64,000 nucleotides of DNA, taken from positions 1-64,000 of the forward strand of contig JAFAZW010000066.1 of assembly GCA_019239415.1 (NCBI GenBank), read 5' to 3'. The notes beneath the pieces are model-generated. The model searched no databases, was not told the origin of the DNA, and saw only the letters and a list, made by a program, of their open reading frames with translations. Both the position numbers and the translations under genes were made by a program. This stretch comes from Alphaproteobacteria bacterium. GTDB lineage: Bacteria > Pseudomonadota > Alphaproteobacteria > Sphingomonadales > Sphingomonadaceae. Of this stretch, positions 1 to 9,911 are shown piece after piece (positions within the stretch are counted from its first letter, which is position 1; the number at the start of each line of letters is the position of its first letter).

Positions 1-1
1 C

Positions 2-763
2 GGCGGCGGCGACGAATTCTACGGCGGCGGCGGCGGTTTCGAGGACAGGGGCAGCTTTGGCGGCGGTGGCGGCGGCTACCGCGGCGGCGGGGCCGGTTAC
101 GGTGACCGCGGCGGCTTCGGCGGCGGCGGCGGCGGATTTGGCGACCGCGGCGGCGGCGGTGGCGGCTATCGCGGCGGCGGTGGCGGCTTCGGCGGCGGTG
201 GTGGCGGCGGCGGGTTCCGCGGCGGCGGCGGCGGCATGCCCCCCCAGGTCGTCGGCCAGGGCAAGGGCACCGTCAAGTTCTTCAATGGGCAAAAGGGCTT
301 CGGCTTCATCGTCCGTGACGATGGCGGCGAGGACGTGTTCGTCCATATCTCGGCGGTCGAGCAGGCGGGCCTCACCGGCCTCGCCGAAGGCCAGCCGCTC
401 GAATTCACGCTCGTCGACCGCGGCGGCCGCGTCTCGGCCACCGATCTCAAGATTGAGGGCGAGCCGCTCCCGGTCCAGGAGCGCGCCCCGCGCGAGCCTC
501 GCGCCGGCGGCGGCGGCTTCGGCGGCGGCCCGCAGCGGCAGCTGACCGGTGAGAAGGCGCAGGGCACGGTCAAGTTCTTCAACGCGATGAAGGGCTTCGG
601 CTTCATCAGCCGCGACGACGGCCAGCCGGACGCCTTCGTCCACATCTCCGCCGTCGAGCGGGCCGGCCTGGCCGGCCTCAACGAGGGCGACCGGGTCGAG
701 TTCGAGCTGGAGGTCGACCGCCGCGGCAAGACGGCGGCGGTGAACCTGCAGCCGATCCAGTAA
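2..763 (+). CDS. Double cold-shock-domain protein with Gly/Arg/Phe-rich N-terminus (5' partial)
   Basis: The frame is open from the left edge of the window, so the true start lies outside. The first 78 codons encode a low-complexity region built of glycine runs with FGDRGG, YRGGG and GFRGGG units, resembling RGG/FG RNA-binding tails. Two cold-shock domains follow, at about nt 254-460 and 560-755. Each has the RNP1-like KGFGFI and an FVHIS RNP2 (VFVHIS, AFVHIS) and starts with GTVKFFN. A short Arg/Gly linker joins them. The family binds single-stranded RNA/DNA and acts as an RNA chaperone in the cytoplasm. An internal ATG at 236 would drop the glycine region, but the unbroken frame and G-rich codon pattern argue that the region is translated. 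A strong terminator follows. Certain as a CSD protein; the full length is unknown. Confidence 0.93.
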   Translation, partial: GGGDEFYGGGGGFEDRGSFGGGGGGYRGGGAGYGDRGGFGGGGGGFGDRGGGGGGYRGGGGGFGGGGGGGGFRGGGGGMPPQVVGQGKGTVKFFNGQKGFGFIVRDDGGEDVFVHISAVEQAGLTGLAEGQPLEFTLVDRGGRVSATDLKIEGEPLPVQERAPREPRAGGGGFGGGPQRQLTGEKAQGTVKFFNAMKGFGFISRDDGQPDAFVHISAVERAGLAGLNEGDRVEFELEVDRRGKTAAVNLQPIQ

Positions 764-771
764 TTGCCAAG

Positions 772-830
772 CTCTTTCGTGGGGCGAAAGAGACCCGGCC
801 GCTTCCCGGTGGAGCGGCCGGGTTGTTTTT
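772..830 (+). terminator. Tandem hairpins ending in a T-run after the cold-shock gene
   Basis: Two hairpins follow the stop codon. The first has 8-bp arms at 772-779 and 785-792 (CTCTTTCG/CGAAAGAG). The second has 10-bp perfect arms at 794-803 and 813-822 (CCCGGCCGCT/AGCGGCCGGG) and is followed by TTGTTTTT. The second is a textbook rho-independent terminator for the plus-strand gene. No A-run precedes it, so it is not an obvious terminator for pyrC, which converges from the right. Confidence 0.88.
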
Positions 831-847
831 GAGCTCGCTCGCCGGGA

Positions 848-1882
848 TCAGTCCGCGAGCCGCCAGCCCAGGGTCTCGCCGGCCAGGAACGGCACCAGCG
901 CACTGCCGGCCGCGGCAATTCTCGCAGGGACCTGCGCCGTCGCCTTTTCGAGCGTGACCATATCCTCATTGAGCGGCAGGCCGTAGAAGCGGGGGCCGTT
1001 CTCCGAGGCGAAGGCTTCGAGCCGGTCCAGCGCCCCCTCATCCTCGAAAACCTGCGCGTAGGCTTCGAGCGCGAACGGCGCGTTGAAGATACCGGCGCAG
1101 CCGCACGCGCTCTCCTTCTTCTCGACGGCATGCGGCGCGCTGTCGGTGCCGAGGAAGAATTTTGCCGAGCCCGAGGTGGCGGCGCGGCGGACGGCGAGGC
1201 GGTGCTCCTCCCGCTTCGCGACGGGCAGGCAGTAAGCGTGGGGGCGGAGGCCGCCGGCGAACAGCGCATTGCGGTTGATGATGAGGTGCTGCGGCGTGAT
1301 CGTCGCGGCGACCCTGGGGCCCGACGCCTCGACGAAGGCCACGGCATCGGCCGTGGTGATGTGCTCGAGCACAATGTTGAGCGCGGGAAAATCCGCGACC
1401 AGCCGCTTGAGCGTTCGCTCGATGAACACCTTTTCCCGGTCAAACACGTCCACGTCCGCATCCGTGACCTCGCCGTGGATGAGCAGCGGCATCCCGGCGC
1501 CCTGCATGGCTTCCAGGGCAGGGTAGATATTCTCGACTCTCGTGACGCCGTGGGCGGAATTGGTGGTCGCGTTGGCCGGATAGAGCTTCGCCGCCGTGAA
1601 CGCGCCGGCTTCGAACCCGCGCACCAGCTCCGACGTGTCGGCGGCATCGGTGAGGTAGCAGGTCATCAGCGGCGTGAAATCCGCGTCGCCGACCGCGGCG
1701 CAGATCCGCTGCCGGTACGCCTCCGCCGCGGCGACGCTCGTCACGGGCGGATCGAGGTTGGGCATGACGATGGCGCGGGCGAACTGCCGCGCCGTGTAAC
1801 ACGCAACCGCATCGAGCATCGCCCCGTCGCGCAGGTGGACATGCCAGTCGTCGGGGCGGCGGAGGGTGAGGCGCTGGGTCAT
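848..1882 (-). CDS. pyrC: Dihydroorotase (class II)
   Basis: Catalyses reversible cyclisation of N-carbamoyl-L-aspartate to dihydroorotate in de novo pyrimidine synthesis; cytosolic zinc enzyme. The 344-residue protein is close to the usual ~345 residues of class II enzymes. Visible metal ligands and motifs: H14 and H16 in WHVHLRDG, K99 (the carbamylated lysine, in AAKLYP), H136 in LIHGE, H174 in LEHIT, and D247 in LGTDSAPH. The ATG start lies 43 bp from the ygfZ ATG, so the two genes share a very short divergent promoter region. It converges on the cold-shock gene. Nothing is missing or odd. Confidence 0.96.
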   Translation of the reverse strand: MTQRLTLRRPDDWHVHLRDGAMLDAVACYTARQFARAIVMPNLDPPVTSVAAAEAYRQRICAAVGDADFTPLMTCYLTDAADTSELVRGFEAGAFTAAKLYPANATTNSAHGVTRVENIYPALEAMQGAGMPLLIHGEVTDADVDVFDREKVFIERTLKRLVADFPALNIVLEHITTADAVAFVEASGPRVAATITPQHLIINRNALFAGGLRPHAYCLPVAKREEHRLAVRRAATSGSAKFFLGTDSAPHAVEKKESACGCAGIFNAPFALEAYAQVFEDEGALDRLEAFASENGPRFYGLPLNEDMVTLEKATAQVPARIAAAGSALVPFLAGETLGWRLAD

Positions 1883-1925
1883 CGGCTCCCTTGGGATCGT
1901 CGCTCCGGCTCCCTATCAAGGGGGC

Positions 1926-2663
1926 ATGGCTGCGACCACCCTTGCCGACCGCGCGCTGCTTCGCCTCTCCGGCGACGACGGGCGCGGCTTCCTGCAGGGC
2001 CTCGTCACCCACGACGTGACGCTGCTCGGCGCCGATCGTCCGCTCTGGGCGGGGCTGCTCACGCCGCAGGGCAAGGCGCTGTTCGACTTCATCCTGTGGG
2101 CGGACGGCGAAGACGTGCTGGTCGACTGCGAGGCGGACGCTGCGGACGATCTCACCCGCCGCCTGACCATCTACCGTCTGCGTCGGAAGATCGCGATCGA
2201 GCGCGAGGAGGGCCTCGCCGTCCACTGGTCGGCGCAAGGCGATGCGGGTCTGCCGGACCCCCGTCTGCCGGAGCTCGGCCGCCGCTGGCTGGCGGCACCC
2301 GGCGAAGCCGCCGAAGGCTGGCGCCCCCACCGCCTCGCCCTGGGTGTGACGGAGGGCCGCGGCGAGCTCGGCTCGGACAGGACGCTCTGGCTCGAATGCA
2401 ACGCCGCCGAGCTGAACGGCGTCAGCTTCGCCAAGGGCTGCTATGTCGGCCAGGAGAATACCGCGCGGATGAACTACCGCTCCAAGGTCAACCGCCGGCT
2501 CGTCGTGGTTCCGGCGACGGCGCCGGGCGAGCGCACTCGCGCCTTCTATCCCGACATCGGCCTGGCGGTGGAGCACAGGCGGGTGGAGGATCTCGGCGAT
2601 GCCGTCGTGCCGCCCTGGCTCGCCGCCGCGATCGCGGCGCACGGGAATCCGCCGGTGTCCTGA
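1926..2663 (+). CDS. ygfZ: YgfZ/GcvT-fold folate-binding protein
   Basis: YgfZ-type proteins bind tetrahydrofolate and support assembly or repair of certain Fe-S enzymes. The protein is 245 residues, and the family signature K-G-C-Y-x-G-Q-E is present at residues 170-177 with the key Cys172. The N-terminal part (FLQGLVTHDV, LTPQGKALFDF) matches the GcvT-like fold. I chose the ATG at 1926, which gives the conserved N-terminus; an ATG 60 bp upstream would add a non-conserved tail and overlap the pyrC start. It is divergent from pyrC and ends 24 bp from the stop of the opposing hypothetical gene. A functional link with the Fe-S enzyme aconitase nearby is possible but only inferred. Confidence 0.9.
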   Translation: MAATTLADRALLRLSGDDGRGFLQGLVTHDVTLLGADRPLWAGLLTPQGKALFDFILWADGEDVLVDCEADAADDLTRRLTIYRLRRKIAIEREEGLAVHWSAQGDAGLPDPRLPELGRRWLAAPGEAAEGWRPHRLALGVTEGRGELGSDRTLWLECNAAELNGVSFAKGCYVGQENTARMNYRSKVNRRLVVVPATAPGERTRAFYPDIGLAVEHRRVEDLGDAVVPPWLAAAIAAHGNPPVS

Positions 2664-2687
2664 GCCGCGGGTTCGTGGGCGCGGCGC

Positions 2688-3407
2688 TCATTCGCTCCGG
2701 GCGCCGTCCATATTGTGCGATGCTCCGAGGTCGCGTCCCGCCCGTGCCGCAGCCAGGAGCAGCGGCCGCACCGCGGCCGGGTCGAGGTCCGTTCGCTTCC
2801 GCTCCTCGTCGAGCCGTGCCGAGCGCTCGTTCACCTCGAGACCGTCCACGAGCAATTTCGTGGCGAGATCCCGCCATGCGCGCTGCGCCCGCAGGCTTCG
2901 CCCGCGCGCATAGTCCTCGACCGCCCTCTCCAGCGCCAAGCGGACGAACGTGGAATCGGGGGGCGCATTGTCCGCGTAGTTCGCGTGGATGGCCGCGAGC
3001 CAGCCGAGAGCGGAGGACGCATCGAGGGCGCCGCCTCCCTCGCCTTCGCCACCGTCGGCCGTCAGCTGCGGAGAAAGCCGCGCCCCCATCCGGGTCTGCA
3101 GATAGGCGCAGGCGAAAGCGACGGTGAGGATGCGGGCCTCTTCGTCCGGCAGCGCGTCCATGTACGCGTAGACCGTCCCGGTCGCGGCGAAGCTCTCCGT
3201 ATAGCCGGTATAGCCGCGCCCCCGCGCCGGTCCCGCATCGATCGGGTCGAAGCGCGGACGCGGCGACCAGCTGGGCCCCGGCCGCGCCGGAGGCTTTGCC
3301 GCTCGCGCGAAGCGGCGTTGCTGAAGGTGCGGGCCGAGCTGCCTGGCCATGACGATGAGGGTGACGGAGACGGCCGCCAGAGCCGTGCGCAGAAGCGAAT
3401 CCGTCAT
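2688..3407 (-). CDS. Hypothetical membrane-anchored protein
   Basis: I do not recognise a family. The 239-residue product starts with a hydrophobic stretch (about residues 5-21), probably a signal anchor, then a Pro/Arg-rich linker and an alanine-rich, mostly helical soluble domain with a conserved-looking GYTGYTES segment near residue 65. Its ATG overlaps the stop of the upstream cyclase gene by 4 nt (ATGA), so it is the last cistron of a minus-strand operon acnA - small membrane protein - cyclase - this gene. It converges on ygfZ with a 24-bp gap. It could be a lineage-specific envelope protein. Confidence 0.7.
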   Translation of the reverse strand: MTDSLLRTALAAVSVTLIVMARQLGPHLQQRRFARAAKPPARPGPSWSPRPRFDPIDAGPARGRGYTGYTESFAATGTVYAYMDALPDEEARILTVAFACAYLQTRMGARLSPQLTADGGEGEGGGALDASSALGWLAAIHANYADNAPPDSTFVRLALERAVEDYARGRSLRAQRAWRDLATKLLVDGLEVNERSARLDEERKRTDLDPAAVRPLLLAAARAGRDLGASHNMDGARSE

Positions 3408-4069
3408 CCGCCGAGCTGCGCGAACGCCCGGACCGGGAAGGTGCCCATGCCGCGCACCTTCGGCGGGACGGCGGTGAAGCGGAAGCCGGCGTCCGGCAGC
3501 GCGCCGAGGTTGGTCATATGCTCGCAGATCAGCACGCCGGCGCCGAGCAGGTGCGTGTGCACCGGGCGGGCGCGGCGCGCGGTGTCGTCGATATTGTGGC
3601 TGTCCATGCCGACCAGCTTCGCGCCCCGCTCGACGAGGAGCTGGGCGGCCGCCTCGGTGAGGAAGGGGTGGCCGCTCTGATAGGCCTCGGTCCGCCAGTG
3701 GCGGTCCCAGCCGGTGTGGACCAGCACCGCCTTGCCGGCGACGTCGCGGCCCGCGAACGCCTCCGGCCCGATCGCCGGACCCTCGGAGCGGACGACAACG
3801 CCCTCCAGCCCGGCCAGCGTCGCCAGGTTCAGCGCGGCGAGGTCCGCCCCTTCCGCGAAGCGGTGGAAGGGCGCGTCGAGATAGGTGCCGGTGTTGGCGA
3901 CCATGTCGATGCGGCCGATCTGGAAGGTCGCGCCGTCGTCGTAATATTGGGCCGAATGCTCCCGGCTCCAGAAATCGCAGATGTGCGGGCCGGGGAGACC
4001 CTTGTAGGTCGTCATCCCGTCCTCGATCACATGGCTGAGGTCGACGAGCCTTTCCGTCCTATCCGCCAT
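3404..4069 (-). CDS. Cyclase-family (kynurenine formamidase-like) metal hydrolase with altered motif
   Basis: The 221-residue product has the cyclase/KynB fold signatures ([11 protein letters not shown] at the N-terminus, GMDSHNIDD, VHTHLLGAGVLICEH). The canonical metal motif HxGTHxDxPxH reads N59-T-G-T-Y63-L-D65-A-P-F-H69. Two of the usual histidines are thus Asn and Tyr, while Asp65 and His69 are kept. Such variants are known in the superfamily, but the substrate cannot be inferred; kynurenine formamidase activity should not be assumed. I chose the ATG at 4069; an upstream start at 4135 lies deep in the preceding gene. It overlaps the upstream small membrane protein by 43 nt and the downstream gene by 4 nt. 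Confidence 0.85.
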   Translation of the reverse strand: MADRTERLVDLSHVIEDGMTTYKGLPGPHICDFWSREHSAQYYDDGATFQIGRIDMVANTGTYLDAPFHRFAEGADLAALNLATLAGLEGVVVRSEGPAIGPEAFAGRDVAGKAVLVHTGWDRHWRTEAYQSGHPFLTEAAAQLLVERGAKLVGMDSHNIDDTARRARPVHTHLLGAGVLICEHMTNLGALPDAGFRFTAVPPKVRGMGTFPVRAFAQLGG

Positions 4070-4292
4070 AACGCCACCGCTCCGATCAGCGCCCAGACCA
4101 GGTTCAGCGAGGCCGACGGCACGGCGCGGTGCCACCAGCCGTTGACGACGAACCCCGCCGCGCCGACGACGTTCATCGCCTGGTACACAGCCGACTGGCC
4201 GGTCAGCCGCCCCATCGACAGGAGCAAATAGGCCGACAGGATCAGCACCGCCCCGGCCCAGCCGACCGCCTCGACGAAGAGCTCGAGCGCGC

Positions 4293-4296
<4 letters not shown>
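4027..4296 (-). CDS. Small two/three-helix membrane protein (CBU_0592-like), possible CTG start
   Basis: The product is largely hydrophobic with predicted helices around [23 protein letters not shown] and [15 protein letters not shown], and resembles the CBU_0592-type small membrane domain. The only standard start in the frame is GTG at 4248, which would remove the first part of helix 1 (GWAGAV). The frame stays open upstream to a CTG at 4296 that overlaps the acnA stop codon as CTGA, the same geometry as the ATGA junctions around it. I list the longer form, with the start unproven. It is the second cistron of the acnA operon. Function unknown. Confidence 0.68.
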
Positions 4297-7013
<2,717 letters not shown>

Positions 7014-7040
7014 TCGCGCGCGTCCTTGGTGATGCGGGAC

Positions 7041-7057
7041 GTTCGGACAATCCGAAC
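7041..7057. promoter_or_regulatory. Operator-like inverted repeat upstream of acnA
   Basis: GTTCGGA and TCCGAAC are perfect 7-bp arms with a 3-nt spacer (CAA on the plus strand), centred about 36 bp upstream of the acnA ATG. A second copy of the 6-bp core with the same 3-nt spacing (TTCGGA-TTT-TCCGAA) lies at 7171-7185. The matched spacing suggests one dimeric regulator bound at two sites, but no regulator is identified here. Confidence 0.45.
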
Positions 7058-7132
7058 TTTGGGGGCGCTCTAGCAATGCGCGGGAAGGGTGTGAAGGCTT
7101 ACACCCCCGGCGTCCTGCCGGAGCCTCTGACC

Positions 7133-7221
7133 CGTCATGCCGGACTTGATCCGGCATCCACCTTTCTCTCTTCGGATTTTCCGAACGCAGATTGACCCGG
7201 GATCAGGTCCGGGGTGACGGG
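7133..7221. repeat. Dispersed inverted repeat, family B, copy 1
   Basis: The outer ends are CCCGTCATGCC... and ...GGTGACGGG, with an inner palindrome CGGACTTGATCCGG near 7141-7154 and a second arm GATCAGGTCCGG. The layout (CGTCAtGC, gap, TTCAGGGTGACG-like end) matches copies at 22693-22780 and 63698-63784. Intergenic and non-coding. Such elements are common in alphaproteobacterial genomes; their function is not settled. Confidence 0.7.
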
Positions 7222-7329
7222 ACGGTTCACGCGGAGGGCGCGGAGACGCGAAGGAGGAGGCGCGGAGAAGGGGCGACAGGTTTCCCTTGGCGCAGCGACT
7301 AAGGTGCTGCACCGGACAAGGAGGGACGG

Positions 7330-7920
7330 GTGGAGATCAAGGACGCGAAAGACCTGCCGCTCTTCCTGGCGTTGCTCGCGCCGGGATTCATCATCCTGTG
7401 GTTCCGCAGCAGGGTGATCGAAGGTGCCGCCCCCGATTTCAAGAAGGAGCTGCTCTACTTCGCCCTGGCGTCGGCGGCTTATTATGGGGTGGTGGCGCCA
7501 CTGTTCGATGTGGGCGCCGGAGTGCGGCTGCCGCCGGTGCTATGGAATCTCCTGTTCTACTTTGCGGTCCCGGTGTTCATCGGTGTTGCCGTGGGATGGG
7601 TGACGCAACGAGACCTCGAATATGCGTGGGCCGAACGGCTCGGCATGCACTTTGCGCATCGCATCCCCACGGCATGGGATTTCCGCTTCGGCCGGCTCGC
7701 GGAAGGAGATTTCGTTCTCGCCACTCTGACCGACGATAGGCAGGTCGGAGGCCGCTGGGTGCCTGGCTCCTTCGCTTCCTCGGCCAAGGATGGAAGGGAC
7801 GTCTACTTGGCCGAGGTGTGGGACATCCCGGCGAACGGGCCTTGGATTCCGGCGGCGCCCCCGCGAGGAATCCTTCTTTGCGGGGCTGACATACGCTATA
7901 TCGAAGTCTTCGGAGGCTGA
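7330..7920 (+). CDS. DUF6338-like membrane protein
   Basis: The 196-residue product starts at a GTG preceded by a strong AAGGAGG. It has an N-terminal helix (LPLFLALLAPGFIILWF), then two more hydrophobic stretches (YFALASAAYYGVVAPLF and LLFYFAVPVFIGVAVGWV). A C-terminal cytosolic or periplasmic domain follows, with GDFVLATLTDDRQVGGRWVPGSFAS and DVYLAEVW motifs typical of DUF6338 proteins. The biochemical function is unknown. The stop is 1 nt from the ATG of a 53-codon gene, so the two are translationally coupled. The pair opens an accessory stretch of mixed base composition between acnA and the class II aldolase gene. DUF6338 assignment by motif memory, moderately sure. Confidence 0.78.
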   Translation: MEIKDAKDLPLFLALLAPGFIILWFRSRVIEGAAPDFKKELLYFALASAAYYGVVAPLFDVGAGVRLPPVLWNLLFYFAVPVFIGVAVGWVTQRDLEYAWAERLGMHFAHRIPTAWDFRFGRLAEGDFVLATLTDDRQVGGRWVPGSFASSAKDGRDVYLAEVWDIPANGPWIPAAPPRGILLCGADIRYIEVFGG

Positions 7921-7921
7921 G

Positions 7922-8083
7922 ATGAACGATCCCAAGAAAATCCGCATCAACGAAGGCTGGACTCCCATGGAGAAGGGTCACCTCCCGAAGAAGGTGCAGG
8001 GCGGCTATGTGCCGACCGCCAGCCGAGGCGCGGTAAACCCTCCTTCGGGGGGAAGTGCCGTCAAGCCGCCGCCGAAGAAGTAG
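7922..8083 (+). CDS. 53-residue G-x-x-P repeat protein coupled to the DUF6338 gene
   Basis: The ATG lies 1 nt after the stop of the membrane-protein gene. The basic, proline-rich product carries three spaced G-[W/H/Y]-x-P units (GWTP at 12-15, GHLP at 19-22, GYVP at 28-31), then an Asn-Pro-Pro and Lys-Pro-Pro-Pro tail. Small proteins with repeated Gly-aromatic-x-Pro units are a recurrent hypothetical type; I know no established function. The coupling suggests it acts with the membrane protein. A longer frame starting at 7790 overlaps the membrane gene and is not supported. Confidence 0.72.
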   Translation: MNDPKKIRINEGWTPMEKGHLPKKVQGGYVPTASRGAVNPPSGGSAVKPPPKK

Positions 8084-8088
8084 CCGGC

Positions 8089-8328
8089 GCCCACGTCCGC
8101 AAGGTGCGCAAGGCGCTGGGGCTCAGCCAGGAGGAAGCAGGGCGGCTGATCGGCGGCGGTAAGCGGGCGTTCCAGAAATATGAGAGTGGGGCGACGCCGC
8201 CCTCCTAGGCGGCGGTGGGATTGATCGAGGTGCTGGCGCAGCACTCCGAGGGCGATGGAGACGCTACGGGCGATGCGGGGCTAACGCCCTTCGCCGCATG
8301 GGGCGGCAACGCTATAAACTCCGCCTAA
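8089..8328 (+). pseudogene. Broken MqsA-type HTH antitoxin/regulator remnant
   Basis: The frame encodes VRKVRKALGLSQEEAG then RLIGGGKRAFQKYESG, the C-terminal HTH of MqsA/YgiT-type antitoxins, where GGG...AFxxYExG is diagnostic. It is interrupted by an in-frame TAG at 8206-8208, exactly where homologues have an arginine (TPPS-R-AAVGL). It then continues AAVGLIEVLAQH to a TAA at 8326-8328. No start codon or N-terminal zinc-finger half is visible. The terminal TAA is 3 nt before the nuclease ATG, so this remnant was probably the upstream partner of the nuclease gene. Pseudogene status is inferred from the stop and the missing N-terminus; a sequencing error at the TAG is possible. Confidence 0.7.
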
Positions 8329-8331
8329 CCT

Positions 8332-9858
8332 ATGTACGACATCTATAAGCCATTCAGGAACCGCTTGCGCCAGGTATCGCTGCTTGAGTCGCTGTGGTCA
8401 GTTTATCACTTCATGCAGCATCTTGACTTCGATGTCCCGCTGCCACCGAGCCTCAAGCCGCCTATGGCGCTATCCGACCGAAGCAAGATGCGCCTCGGGC
8501 TTGTGCAGTGGGAATTCGAAATTCTCGCTCGTGAACTTATTCTGAATGCGGATAAGTTCGCATCTAAGCGGCTGACAACGTGGCATGATATAGCTCGTGA
8601 GATCAATTCTATTAAGGATCTAGAGAATAGGACTTGGGGCATCCACTCCAAACGTGGTGAAGATGTTCTCTACGAGCTGGTGCGAATTGCCCATCAGCAG
8701 TTTCCTTGGCAACGTGGCATTTCGCAACCGCATTTTCTCAGGTACTCGCGTTTGTTTGAGCTGTGCGGCTTAGGTCGCCTAATTCACGAAGAGTACGGGA
8801 TGAGTCCGCAAGAGATGCTTCAGCTAGCTCTGGGCATCGCCGGGCATTTTCTCTCGAACTTCAGCCTCCGTATTCCCATTCGGAATGAGCTGAACTCGGC
8901 CTCCGCCGAAGCCTGTGAGAGGTTTCTGGCGCGATTCTCCCAGACGCTTGATGAAGCTCGAGAAGCGTATAGGAAGGTGCAGTCTTACGATATCAACTGG
9001 GCGTATACGTTTGATCCCCTCCGAAGCAGGCCAATCCTGAAGGTTAATAGCACGACGGCAATTTGCCTGATCCCTTCGTTCCTGATCCGTCGAGCCACAA
9101 ACGAAGTCTATTTCGATCTGGTGGGGAAGGAGCCGCACTTTTCCAAGGCATTCGGACCTGCGGTGCAGCAGTTGGTTGGCGAGGCAGCTGAGAATGCAAA
9201 CAGGAGGGGGCGCTTGAACATACTCTCGGAGGCGTCCTACGGGGGAGCGAAGACGCGCAAAGATACTGCTGATTGGCTTATCGCTGACGAAACCGCAACC
9301 TTGCTGGTCGAATGTAAGTCAGCGCGAGCGCGCCTGAAAGGTACAACGGATCTTACGGACCATGCTCACATTGACAAGGAGTTTGAGAGAATACGGGCTT
9401 TTGCTGTGCAGATATACAAGACGCTGGCTGATGCGCTTGGAGGAAAATATCCACAGTGGAAGCCGGACGGCCGTCCGGTTTATCCCCTTTTGGTTACGTT
9501 AGAGGATTGGCAAACCTTTGGACTCCACGTAGATCGGCTGGTTGTTCAGCCACTCCGAGAGGAGTTGCGGAGCTTGGGAATTGATCCTGCCCTGATTGAA
9601 AATCACCCTTTGTCCTTTTGCGCACTTGATACTTTCGAACAGGCGGTGATCGTGTTCGAACAGGCTGGGATCGATAATGTGTTCCGACGGAAGACACAGG
9701 GCGAGTACCCACAGTGGGCGCTGGAGACGTTCCTGCTAGACCAATTTAGCGAGGAGCTCGCCGAAGGCCGCTCCAGCCTGTTCTCCGGACAGTGGGCTAA
9801 GTTGCGACCGCCTAGTGTGCCAAGGGCGATGCCTCGAGGCAAGCAGCGCATCCACTGA
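8332..9858 (+). CDS. Predicted PD-(D/E)XK nuclease-like protein of unknown system
   Basis: The 508-residue protein has no family I can name. A C-terminal segment, GAKTRKDTADWLI followed by ATLLVECKS, fits the PD-(D/E)XK core: D314, then E327-C-K329 on a hydrophobic strand. The first 300 residues are helix-rich (HFMQHLDF, IAREINSIKDLENRTWG). The C-terminal part contains a YPLLVTLEDW segment. Base composition is clearly lower in G+C than the flanking genes, with codons such as aat, tta and ata in use, a sign of transfer. The ATG is 3 nt downstream of the HTH remnant, no good Shine-Dalgarno is seen, and a hairpin terminator follows. A single-gene restriction/defence nuclease or toxin is a reasonable guess; inactive scaffold also possible. 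Confidence 0.75.
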   Translation: MYDIYKPFRNRLRQVSLLESLWSVYHFMQHLDFDVPLPPSLKPPMALSDRSKMRLGLVQWEFEILARELILNADKFASKRLTTWHDIAREINSIKDLENRTWGIHSKRGEDVLYELVRIAHQQFPWQRGISQPHFLRYSRLFELCGLGRLIHEEYGMSPQEMLQLALGIAGHFLSNFSLRIPIRNELNSASAEACERFLARFSQTLDEAREAYRKVQSYDINWAYTFDPLRSRPILKVNSTTAICLIPSFLIRRATNEVYFDLVGKEPHFSKAFGPAVQQLVGEAAENANRRGRLNILSEASYGGAKTRKDTADWLIADETATLLVECKSARARLKGTTDLTDHAHIDKEFERIRAFAVQIYKTLADALGGKYPQWKPDGRPVYPLLVTLEDWQTFGLHVDRLVVQPLREELRSLGIDPALIENHPLSFCALDTFEQAVIVFEQAGIDNVFRRKTQGEYPQWALETFLLDQFSEELAEGRSSLFSGQWAKLRPPSVPRAMPRGKQRIH

Positions 9859-9904
9859 GGTAGGCCGGCAACGGCAGCCCTTGTCGAGCTCGGCCTACCC
9901 CCTT
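9859..9904. terminator. Hairpin between the nuclease gene and the XRE gene
   Basis: Nine-bp perfect arms GGTAGGCCG (9859-9867) and CGGCCTACC (9891-9899) are followed by CCCCTTT. The hairpin starts right after the nuclease TGA and lies just before the stop of the convergent XRE gene. Confidence 0.65.
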
Positions 9905-9911
9905 TCGGCCG

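Larger units (their letters stand above)
7014..7329. other. Divergent intergenic region, acnA / DUF6338 gene
   Basis: No gene is seen in these 316 bp. They hold the acnA promoter region with an inverted repeat at 7041-7057, a family-B dispersed inverted repeat (about 7133-7221) that itself contains a second TTCGGA-N3-TCCGAA, and the Shine-Dalgarno (AAGGAGG at about 7318-7324) of the plus-strand gene. Confidence 0.7.

Noticed and set aside
1-235. G-rich sequence as a simple repeat or regulatory tract
   Set aside because: The frame is open, in phase with the cold-shock domains, and has spaced Arg/Phe/Tyr/Asp codons, so it is better explained as coding.
1130-3127. 665-codon plus-strand frame opposite pyrC
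   Set aside because: Antisense of pyrC and of other real genes, with no recognisable motifs.
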